From NCBI GenBank assembly GCA_017483425.1, contig JAFUWM010000257.1:1-13103 (forward strand): a DNA stretch of 13,103 nucleotides, written 5' to 3'. Positions 7,287 to 13,103 of the stretch are shown here, one piece after another. Position numbers and translations under genes: made by a program. How positions within the stretch are numbered: position 1 is the stretch's first letter; every line of letters begins with the position of its first letter. Under the pieces are notes generated by a model that was given only the letters and a program-made list of their open reading frames with translations, was not told where the DNA came from and searched no databases. The DNA comes from Lachnospiraceae bacterium (GTDB taxonomy: Bacteria; Bacillota; Clostridia; Lachnospirales; Lachnospiraceae).

Positions 7287-8165
7287 ATGTCCCACAGGTT
7301 TTTACGTTCGATAGGTTTTTCCGGATCAAAAAACAGAAAAGACATAAAAAAGATACTTAAACTGGTTCTCATGTCTCCCACAGAGAAGCAGTATGTCACT
7401 CTTCCCGATGATTCCATCGCGGTGGAATACAGAAAGGATTTTTCAGATTCTTTTGGAATAGCGGTGTGCGGGGAATTTTCGGATGACGCGGACTTTGATT
7501 TTGAATTTTACTATCCGTATTTCAGAGGACAATATGTGTCTACAACCACGGAAATCGAGCTAGAGCGAATGGCTGAAACCGAATCCTATGAAGGTGTATT
7601 TGATGATACAAGGATAGGAATATCCATAATCTTCAGGTTATTAAACCGTCTTGATTATCTTAAGATATTGATGAGAGACGATGTCCACAGCGTAAAGGTT
7701 CCTGTTACATTGTCGGGACTTGCCGAAGCCGGTACTATACTGCTCCCTATAAAAAAAGACAAGAGACAGATGATACAGGAAAAGAAAGATACTATCGAAC
7801 GAAACAAACTGATCGCGGACGCAAGGGCAGGAGATGAGGATGCCTTGGAAACACTTACTCTTAAAGACATAGACATCTACTCTACCATATCCAGAAAAAT
7901 CATGAGCGAGGATGTATTCACTCTGGTTGATACTTATGTCATGCCCTTTGGTCTTGAGTGCGATATGTATTCGGTTATGGGTGAGATACTGGACGTTAAG
8001 AAAAAAGAAAATGATCTCTCCGGGGAAACCGTTTACACCATGACATTAAATTGCAATGATCTGGTGTTTGACATTTGCGTGAATAAGGCCGATCTTACAG
8101 GCGAGCCCTTAAAGGGCAGGAGATTCAAGGGAAACATATGGCTTACAGGAAAAATTGATTTTTAA
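7287..8165 (+). CDS. DUF3881-like protein of unknown function
   Basis: This is a 292-residue protein with no signal peptide and no membrane segment, so it is probably cytoplasmic. It opens with MSHRFLRSIGF. A charged helical stretch is at about 157-185, followed by ADARAGDEDALETLTLKDID (177-196), and it ends in a beta-rich region containing NKADLTGEPLKGRRFKGNIW (266-285). From memory, this pattern fits DUF3881, a family I associate with Lachnospiraceae; I cannot verify this without a search. GGGGAGG at 7268-7274 is a strong ribosome binding site, 12 bases before ATG, and the gap to the DUF4446-like gene is four bases. It is the last gene before the promoter of the surface-protein region. No catalytic motif is apparent. 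Confidence 0.75.
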   Translation: MSHRFLRSIGFSGSKNRKDIKKILKLVLMSPTEKQYVTLPDDSIAVEYRKDFSDSFGIAVCGEFSDDADFDFEFYYPYFRGQYVSTTTEIELERMAETESYEGVFDDTRIGISIIFRLLNRLDYLKILMRDDVHSVKVPVTLSGLAEAGTILLPIKKDKRQMIQEKKDTIERNKLIADARAGDEDALETLTLKDIDIYSTISRKIMSEDVFTLVDTYVMPFGLECDMYSVMGEILDVKKKENDLSGETVYTMTLNCNDLVFDICVNKADLTGEPLKGRRFKGNIWLTGKIDF

Positions 8166-8173
8166 ATTTTTCC
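8148..8173 (+). terminator. Weak hairpin over the stop codon of the DUF3881-like gene
   Basis: Arms GGAAAAATT (8148-8156) and AATTTTTCC (8165-8173) are exactly complementary with an 8-base loop, spanning the TAA stop. There is no U-tract after it (GGTTGACAAAA follows), and the stem is mostly A-U, so termination would be weak at best. It ends three bases before the -35 element of the next promoter. Confidence 0.3.
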
Positions 8174-8175
8174 GG

Positions 8176-8204
8176 TTGACAAAATAAAAAAATAGGAATA
8201 ATAT
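8176..8204 (+). promoter_or_regulatory. Strong sigma-A-type promoter of the surface-protein operon
   Basis: A perfect -35 TTGACA (8176-8181) is separated by exactly 17 bases of A-rich sequence from -10 TAATAT (8199-8204; five of six to TATAAT allowing one base). The start point should be near 8211, giving an unusually long leader of about 149 bases before the surface-protein start. This is the best-formed -35/-10 pair in the window. Confidence 0.8.
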
Positions 8205-8210
8205 ATTCGC

Positions 8211-8359
8211 AATCTTTAGCAGAGATGCTAATCAATAATTTACATCACATTTCATTCATTTTCCTTTTTAGGGAAATCCGCTGTGGTTACATACAGCAAA
8301 AGCTTCAAAAAGAACAGTAACAGTAAACCAGGTTAAAACTAAACAGACAGGAGGCTTCT
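8211..8359 (+). promoter_or_regulatory. Structured 5' leader of the surface-protein gene
   Basis: Three successive hairpins can be drawn: TTAGCA-GAGA-TGCTAA (8216-8231), a 6-bp stem closed by a GNRA-type tetraloop; ATTTTCC/GGGAAAT (8258-8277), with one G-U pair; and GCTGT/ACAGC (8280-8297), with an 8-base loop. The loop bases GTTAC (8286-8290) could pair with GTAAC (8317-8321) as a pseudoknot. A consensus Shine-Dalgarno sequence AGGAGG (8349-8354) follows. I do not recognise a known riboswitch class. A regulatory role is inference. Confidence 0.4.
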
Positions 8360-10945
8360 ATGACAAGACTGCGTGATTATTTCTTTGCGTTGATTTTTGT
8401 GTCAACTTTCACTTTTATTGTTTTATTTGTTTTGTTTTCTTCGGCAGCTTACGCTGCGACGGGAAACTCATCGATCCTGACAAAAGATGATATGTCGGAC
8501 TTTGAAAAGCTTACATTCTATGATACTCATGAAAAAAATCTTATAGGCACGGATCCCGAGGGAAGAGACGTTTCCGATGTGAAAGAATACAGTTTTCTAA
8601 GTAATCACAGGATAGTTGAAACAGACGGGACAGTGACGGCTGAATACGGAAAGGTCGGAAGATTTCATGACAGAGAGATATCCGTGATAATGACTTTCTC
8701 TGATTTTGCAATAAAGTCCGTTGAGATCGACCCGCAAAGAGACGGGAGATATTTTGCCATACCGTACAGCTTCAGAGACAATTTTCATTTTGACGGGGAT
8801 TCTCTTATCCAGAAATTTGTGTTTTACTACGCGGATGATCCTGACAGAACCCCGATAGATATGACAAATTCATTTATTGTAATAAACGGATTGAATGTGG
8901 ATGAGTACGCGGGAATAAGCTCAGGGCAAAGGGTCTATCTGTCCGAGAATTCCCAGCTGGAATATAAATCCGAAAACGGGTTTGACTGCTACGGTAACGG
9001 ACCGCAGGGGTACAGCGATACATGTATTGAGGGAGATGATGATGTAAAGTACGAACTGGACGGGGTATATTATGAAGAGGATCTCTCAAATCCGCTTTAC
9101 TACGTCTGCTCGGCTATGTTTACGCTGAACGGAACGGAAAACAGTCTTTATATCGAGGATAAAAGAGCGTCAGGCGGCTATGGCATAGGCTGGTGTCTCG
9201 ATCTTACCACTCTTCATGTCACCTATAATATAAAAACCAGTGTGGAGCACGGAAGCATTACAGACAGTATAAGCGATATAGCTTATAACTCCAGCCGGAA
9301 AATAGAATACAGTCCCGAAGAAAACTATGTGTTGGATAGCATAACGGTTGACGGGACTCCGGTAGATATAAGTACGGCTCCATCGGCTTATGATTTTAAC
9401 AACATAACCCAGGATCATGAGATACATGTCGTATATAAGCTGCCGTATAAAAAAGTTATCACAGAAGTGGTAAACGGTACGATAACCCCCTCTGATGAAC
9501 AGGTGCTTTTCGGATCTGACAAGAAGATAGACTACGCTCCAAACGAGGGATATTTATTGGACAGCATTACCATAGATGACAATGATTCTCCGGTTGATAT
9601 TTCCCGGTACAAAGACAGCTTTTCGTTTAGTAATATTCAGGAGGATCATAAGATAAAGGTGGTTTATGAAAAGCCTACGCCACCTGTGAAAAAGGTTCTT
9701 GACAAAAACGGAGAATATATAAACGGAAAGTATGTATCCGCCGGAGACATAATCACATATGAGATATCATATAAAAATCCTTTGACAAGAAAAGCCGAAC
9801 TGACCATAACAGACAGCATTCCTTCCAACACGGAGTTCTATGATGCCTCAGACGGGGGTAAGTATGCTGACGGAAAGACAGTGTGGAAGATATCAGCCGA
9901 ACCTCTTAAAGAGGGATCAATAAAGATGAGGGTACGGGTTTTAAGTTCGGCAAAAGGAAACAAAATATCAAATTATGCCCTGCTTATGTTAGATGATGTA
10001 AGTCTGATGTCAAATACGGTGGAAAATCCGGTTCCATCAGATCCCGTAAAAAAGGTAAAGAATACAAAAGGCAAGGATATAAACGAAACCTTTGTCGAAA
10101 AAGACCAGGAGCTGATCTATTATATTTCGTATAAAAATCCTGCATCCTCTGAAAAGAAGATACAGATCAAAGACGAGATACCCAAAGGAATGAAATATAT
10201 AAGCGCGGACAGCGGCGGCTCTGTAAAAAATAATGAAGTAATCTGGAAGCTCACGTTAAAAGCCGGTGAAGAAAAACAGGTAAGCTTTAAGGTTAAGGCG
10301 GAATCCGAGGGAAAAACATATATAAATCAGGCAACAGTGGTCACTGACGGTATAAGCCTTGTTACAAACAAAGTTGAAAACTGGGTGCCGGAAAAACCTG
10401 AAAAGGAAGTAAAGCAGAATGGGGTTTCGGTGGACGGTAAGGATATTTCAGACGGAGAAACTGTTATCTACTATGTTACAGTAAAAAACACTTCGTCAGA
10501 AGCGACTGATATAAAGATCGAAGATGAGATATCCAAGTATCTGGATGTAAAAAGTGTAAGTGACGGAGGAACATATAATAATGGCTCTATCACATGGAAG
10601 CTGAAAGCCATACCCGCCGGAGAGACAAAGACCGTCAATTTTACGGCGAAAGCAAAAGGAGACAGCGAAAGCCATAAGGTTCCCAATACCGCTTATATGA
10701 CAATTGGTGATAAAAAGCTTTCTACAAATGAAGTAACGATAAACATACCTGCCGTTAAGAGGTTAGAAGTCCTGGGTGAAAAAATAACCCCGGCTGCCGA
10801 GCCAGAGGTGTCACCAAACAGCGGAGTTTTGGGAGAAAGAAAGGTGCCGACCGGTGACGGGTCTAATATCATAGTCCTGATACTTGTTGCCATGTGTGCT
10901 TTTGCGGGAATAGTTCTAGTGAGGATAAGAAATGTACAAAAATAG
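8360..10945 (+). CDS. Secreted multidomain surface protein with InlB-like and DUF11-like repeats and an atypical sorting signal
   Basis: This is an 861-residue exported protein, probably wall-anchored. The signal peptide at 1-32 has a hydrophobic core at about 8-27 and likely cleavage after AYA. An unrecognised N-terminal domain at about 33-285 carries cysteines 210, 222, 250 and 279. Two InlB-like repeats follow (about 287-360 and 362-437; shared DSITVDG/DSITIDD and EIHVVYK/KIKVVYE), then three DUF11-like beta-sandwich repeats (about 441-557, 558-677 and 678-797). The C-terminal sorting signal is KVPTGDGSN (828-836), a hydrophobic segment at about 837-854 and the basic tail RIRNVQK. The motif aligns on TG but lacks the usual LPxTG spacing. 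AGGAGG at 8349-8354 supports the start. The next gene, a sortase, overlaps by 14 bases and is the likely anchoring enzyme. Adhesion or a fibrillar surface role is inferred from domain type only. Confidence 0.85.
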   Translation: MTRLRDYFFALIFVSTFTFIVLFVLFSSAAYAATGNSSILTKDDMSDFEKLTFYDTHEKNLIGTDPEGRDVSDVKEYSFLSNHRIVETDGTVTAEYGKVGRFHDREISVIMTFSDFAIKSVEIDPQRDGRYFAIPYSFRDNFHFDGDSLIQKFVFYYADDPDRTPIDMTNSFIVINGLNVDEYAGISSGQRVYLSENSQLEYKSENGFDCYGNGPQGYSDTCIEGDDDVKYELDGVYYEEDLSNPLYYVCSAMFTLNGTENSLYIEDKRASGGYGIGWCLDLTTLHVTYNIKTSVEHGSITDSISDIAYNSSRKIEYSPEENYVLDSITVDGTPVDISTAPSAYDFNNITQDHEIHVVYKLPYKKVITEVVNGTITPSDEQVLFGSDKKIDYAPNEGYLLDSITIDDNDSPVDISRYKDSFSFSNIQEDHKIKVVYEKPTPPVKKVLDKNGEYINGKYVSAGDIITYEISYKNPLTRKAELTITDSIPSNTEFYDASDGGKYADGKTVWKISAEPLKEGSIKMRVRVLSSAKGNKISNYALLMLDDVSLMSNTVENPVPSDPVKKVKNTKGKDINETFVEKDQELIYYISYKNPASSEKKIQIKDEIPKGMKYISADSGGSVKNNEVIWKLTLKAGEEKQVSFKVKAESEGKTYINQATVVTDGISLVTNKVENWVPEKPEKEVKQNGVSVDGKDISDGETVIYYVTVKNTSSEATDIKIEDEISKYLDVKSVSDGGTYNNGSITWKLKAIPAGETKTVNFTAKAKGDSESHKVPNTAYMTIGDKKLSTNEVTINIPAVKRLEVLGEKITPAAEPEVSPNSGVLGERKVPTGDGSNIIVLILVAMCAFAGIVLVRIRNVQK
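9218..9670 (+). repeat. Two tandem InlB-like repeats coded within the surface protein
   Basis: The translated units at about residues 287-360 and 362-437 align throughout. Shared points are IEYSPE/IDYAPN, the DSIT core, PVDIS in both, the SFxNI-like block and xHxIxVVYxxP at the end. The nucleotide sequences have diverged, so this is an old duplication rather than a recombinogenic repeat. Confidence 0.75.
9680..10750 (+). repeat. Three tandem DUF11-like repeats coded within the surface protein
   Basis: Units at about residues 441-557, 558-677 and 678-797 each begin with a lysine-rich strand (VKKVLDK, VKKVKNT, EKEVKQN), continue with a tyrosine-rich strand ending YKNP, YKNP or VKNT, then an acidic turn (TDSIP, KDEIP, EDEIS), a W-K pair, and close with an asparagine-alanine block (SNYA, INQA, PNTA). 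Protein similarity is clear but DNA identity is modest. Confidence 0.75.
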
Positions 10946-11609
10946 GATAGATACTGTACTTACGGCAATTTTCAGCCTGATCATACTTTTCTGTGTGATA
11001 CTGATAACCAAAGATATCATTAATTACAAAAAGGCCGGCAGAGAATATGACCGTCTGAAAAAATACATATCCGATGAAACGGAGATCATGAAAGCGGATA
11101 ATACAGACGAGGTCAAAGCAAAAGAGGAGACTACAGAAGAAATAACGGATTTTGAGAAATTATACGAAATCAATCAGGACCTTGTCTGTATATTATCCAT
11201 ACCGTCTCTTGACCTGATGTATCCCGTCGTACAGAGTACGGATAATGTAAAGTATCTGAATACGACGTTTGAGGGAAACAGAAATCCGGCAGGCTGCCTT
11301 TTTATTGATTATGAAAACAGCCGGGATATGACGGACGCCAATACTTATATATATGGGCATAATATGAAAAACGGGAGTATGTTCGGGAGCCTTAAACAGA
11401 TCATAAACGACGGATCGAAAAGGAAAGATACAAAGGCATATATTACGACGGGAGATACTGAATACACATATTCCCTTGAAGAAGCGGAGGTGGTGAATAT
11501 TGATGAATATAAGCCGCCTCAGGATAAAACCGGACTGCTGACGCTGTATACCTGCTGGGGAAACGACAAGAGCCGCAGGCTGCTGGTAACTTTTTCCCGG
11601 GAAGTATGA
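10932..11609 (+). CDS. Class B-type sortase (cysteine transpeptidase)
   Basis: This is a membrane-bound transpeptidase that cleaves a sorting motif and joins the protein to the cell wall or to another subunit. It has 225 residues: an N-terminal membrane anchor at about 7-26, a charged linker at about 30-75, then the catalytic domain. Catalytic His143 lies in IYGHNMKNGSMFG (140-152), which is typical of class B; Cys208 lies in TLYTC (204-208), and Arg216 in RRLLV. The preceding block NRNPAGCLFIDYENS also fits class B. GTGAGG upstream gives a good ribosome binding site seven bases before the ATG, located inside the end of the surface-protein gene, with a 14-base overlap. The tight pairing suggests the upstream surface protein is its substrate. 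Polymerising activity cannot be excluded. Confidence 0.93.
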   Translation: MYKNRIDTVLTAIFSLIILFCVILITKDIINYKKAGREYDRLKKYISDETEIMKADNTDEVKAKEETTEEITDFEKLYEINQDLVCILSIPSLDLMYPVVQSTDNVKYLNTTFEGNRNPAGCLFIDYENSRDMTDANTYIYGHNMKNGSMFGSLKQIINDGSKRKDTKAYITTGDTEYTYSLEEAEVVNIDEYKPPQDKTGLLTLYTCWGNDKSRRLLVTFSREV

Positions 11610-11622
11610 TAAAATACTACGT

Positions 11623-12645
11623 ATGAGTAAAAGGGTAGGATATTTTGACATAGCCAAGGGTATAGGAATCATACTTGTCGTTATTGCCCATATAGAATAT
11701 ATGCCCTTGGATCTTAGAGAATACATAGTTACTTTTCATATGCCGGCTTTTTTCGTGATAAGCGGTATGCTCATGAATCTCACAAGGGAGGCGGAAAGAC
11801 CCGTAAAAACCCTTTTAGTCCGGAAGCTTAAGAGCATAATGCTCCCTTATCTGGTTTTTTCCGTCATTTTTCCGGTCATTGATATGATCAGATATGCTTT
11901 TGACGGAAAGGATATAATGATGACTTTCTGTCAGGATATGATAGCGGGCATCACAATGACAGGTGTTTCTGTACTGTGGTTTCTACCGGCTCTTTTCTTT
12001 TCAGAGCTTATGGTACTTGCCATAGTAAAAAACCTGAAAAGACCTGTGCTTCTGATCCTGTCAGTATTATTGCCGGCAGCCATATGGTTTCTGGCTCTTG
12101 TCATACGGCCTATGGCACTTCCGATGTGGCGAACGGTTTACTGCTTTATATTTGTTATTTTAGGGTATGTCTTATTCCCCCTGATACGGAAAATATCGTC
12201 ATACCCTCTGTATTTGCTGCCAGTTTCGGCGGTGATGTTTGTAGTCCTGTATTTTACCGGAAAGGCAAACGGAGTAGTGGATCTGCATTTTATCCTGCTT
12301 GGAAAAAAGCCTCTGTATTATTTGAATGCCATGACAGGTTCTCTGGCTCTGATCCTTTTGTCTATATTCATTGAAGCGTTCATTCACGCGAAAGTAGCCG
12401 GCATCCTTGAATTTTTTGGCAGACACAGTCTTTTTATCATGATAACACATATAAACTTCATGATCCTTTACCTCGCCGAGAGGCTTGCCTTTGCGGTTTC
12501 CGGGGCCACACCAAGAGGAAAAGAGCTTGTATTCAATGTTGTCGCCACACTATGTACGCTCCTGATAGAAACGCTATGTATCCTTATTTGGGAAAAGATA
12601 AATAAATGTGGTATAATTTTTTACGGAAGTCGGCGTAAAAACTAA
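11623..12645 (+). CDS. Acyltransferase-3 family integral membrane protein
   Basis: This is a 340-residue multi-pass membrane protein that probably transfers an acyl group (often acetyl) to a carbohydrate or other envelope molecule. The N-terminus YFDIAKGIGIILVVIAHIEY (7-26) is the acyltransferase-3 signature, with H23 in the position usually treated as catalytic. FHMPAFFVISGMLM follows at about 38-51. About nine to ten hydrophobic segments run to the end. It starts 13 bases after the sortase stop with no clear Shine-Dalgarno sequence, so expression probably depends on read-through from the sortase. The acceptor cannot be read from sequence. Modification of wall polymer, or of a glycan on the neighbouring surface protein, is inferred from position only. 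Confidence 0.88.
   Translation: MSKRVGYFDIAKGIGIILVVIAHIEYMPLDLREYIVTFHMPAFFVISGMLMNLTREAERPVKTLLVRKLKSIMLPYLVFSVIFPVIDMIRYAFDGKDIMMTFCQDMIAGITMTGVSVLWFLPALFFSELMVLAIVKNLKRPVLLILSVLLPAAIWFLALVIRPMALPMWRTVYCFIFVILGYVLFPLIRKISSYPLYLLPVSAVMFVVLYFTGKANGVVDLHFILLGKKPLYYLNAMTGSLALILLSIFIEAFIHAKVAGILEFFGRHSLFIMITHINFMILYLAERLAFAVSGATPRGKELVFNVVATLCTLLIETLCILIWEKINKCGIIFYGSRRKN
12588..12617 (+). promoter_or_regulatory. Probable promoter of the SPFH gene, inside the acyltransferase gene
   Basis: The -10 is TATAAT (12612-12617) with an upstream TG extension (TGG, 12609-12611). The -35 is TTGGGA (12588-12593, four of six to TTGACA) with an 18-base spacer. The transcript would start near 12624, about 55 bases before the SPFH start codon. 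The promoter lies wholly within the last codons of the acyltransferase gene. Confidence 0.6.
12618..12641. repeat. Inverted repeat at the end of the acyltransferase gene
   Basis: TTTTTACG (12618-12625) and CGTAAAAA (12634-12641) are exact complements around an 8-base centre (GAAGTCGG). No U-tract follows, so it does not look like a terminator. It overlaps the expected start point of the SPFH transcript and could be an operator, or chance in AT-rich DNA. Confidence 0.35.
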
Positions 12646-12678
12646 AGTGTTTTTTCATTTAGGAAAGGAATCAAAAAA

Positions 12679-13103
12679 ATGGGACTGATCAAAGCGGCAA
12701 TGGCAGCAGGAAGTACGGTACTTGCTGATCAATGGAAAGAGTATTTTTACTGTGATTCTATGGATACAGACGTACTTATCGTCAAGGGACAAAAGAGAAC
12801 AAGCGCAAAATCCAGTAATACCAAAGGCTCAGATAATATCATCTCAAATGGTTCGGTCATAGCGGTCAATGAAGGTCAGTGTATGATCATAGTTGAACAG
12901 GGAGCTATCGTTGATCTTTGCGCGGAGGCAGGTGAATATACATATGATAAGTCCACTGAGCCTTCAGTTTTTTACGGCGGACTTGGACAGGGCATCAAGG
13001 ACAGCTTCAAGAGATTAGGCCGCAGATTTACGTTTGGCGGCGATACCGGCAACGACCAAAGGGTTTATTTTGTAAATACTAAGGACATCATAGGCAATAA
13101 ATA
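12679..13103 (+). CDS. SPFH-domain protein, virion-core-like/YdjI family (partial, 3' end outside window)
   Basis: An open frame of 141 codons runs off the right edge. The opening MGLIKAAMAAGSTVLADQWKE and the following YFYCDSM are the hallmark start of a bacterial SPFH (stomatin/prohibitin/flotillin-type) group often labelled virion core protein-like and related to B. subtilis YdjI. That protein works with a PspA-like factor in envelope stress; the role in this organism is inference. GSVIAVNEGQCMIIVEQGAI at about 55-74 fits the first beta strands of the SPFH domain. AGGAAAGGA (12661-12669) is a strong ribosome binding site nine bases before the ATG. The C-terminal part, often a zinc ribbon in this group, is not in the window. 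The gene has its own promoter, so it is not simply part of the sortase operon. Confidence 0.88.
   Translation, partial: MGLIKAAMAAGSTVLADQWKEYFYCDSMDTDVLIVKGQKRTSAKSSNTKGSDNIISNGSVIAVNEGQCMIIVEQGAIVDLCAEAGEYTYDKSTEPSVFYGGLGQGIKDSFKRLGRRFTFGGDTGNDQRVYFVNTKDIIGNK

Noticed and set aside
8225..8320. A 31-codon upstream open frame (MLINNLHHISFIFLF...) in the leader of the surface-protein gene.
   Set aside because: It has no ribosome binding site before its ATG (only GCAGAG directly adjacent) and its ATG lies inside the first hairpin. It is not annotated as a gene, though a leader peptide cannot be excluded.
11605..11618. A -10-like TATGAT and a small AGTAT/ATACT hairpin between the sortase and the acyltransferase.
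   Set aside because: There is no -35 at suitable distance and the hairpin has only five A/T-rich pairs without a U-tract, so neither a promoter nor a terminator is supported.
11193..11726. A 177-codon antisense open frame opposite the sortase and the acyltransferase start.
   Set aside because: It crosses two strongly supported genes and their boundary, and the product has no recognisable domain.
11976..12374. A 132-codon frame on the same strand inside the acyltransferase gene.
   Set aside because: It is an out-of-frame shadow: the acyltransferase frame carries the family signature and continuous membrane segments across this stretch.

Overview
This window looks like the origin-proximal chromosome segment of a low-GC anaerobic Firmicute, most likely a Lachnospiraceae-type Clostridium relative. 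The evidence is the fixed gene order (yidC)-jag-mnmE-mnmG-rsmG-parA-parB, AT-rich codon choice with AGA/AGG arginine and ATA isoleucine, strong Shine-Dalgarno sites, and two uncharacterised families (DUF4446-like, DUF3881-like) that I associate with Clostridia. Every gene I can support is on the + strand. In Firmicutes this block is transcribed away from oriC, so oriC and dnaA probably lie to the left of base 1.

Region 1 (1-4787) is a tightly packed housekeeping operon. It holds the tail of a probable yidC, jag/khpB, mnmE, mnmG and rsmG, with gaps of two bases or four-base stop/start overlaps. MnmE and MnmG together modify U34 of tRNA, RsmG methylates 16S rRNA, and Jag is an RNA-binding cell-envelope regulator. 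Region 2 (4788-5071) is non-coding and holds two parS centromere sites, one perfect and one degenerate, followed by an extended -10 promoter. Region 3 (5072-8165) is parA-parB followed without a gap by a membrane-anchored DUF4446-like protein and then a DUF3881-like soluble protein. Both of these are of unknown function.

Region 4 (8166-12645) is accessory. A near-consensus promoter (TTGACA-17-TAATAT) drives a roughly 150-base leader with several predicted hairpins. It is followed by an 861-residue secreted surface protein with two InlB-like repeats, three DUF11-like repeats and an atypical cell-wall sorting signal. A class B-type sortase overlaps its 3' end by 14 bases, and an acyltransferase-3 membrane protein starts 13 bases later. 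The simplest reading is a surface protein with its own anchoring enzyme and possibly an envelope-modifying acyltransferase. Region 5 (12646-13103) begins a gene for an SPFH-domain protein, cut by the window end, with its own promoter inside the acyltransferase gene.

I see no tRNA, rRNA, CRISPR array, insertion sequence or convincing U-tract terminator. Nothing here is clearly a new defence or mobile system. The least explained parts are the structured leader, the surface protein with its odd sorting motif and paired sortase, and the two unknown proteins attached to parAB.
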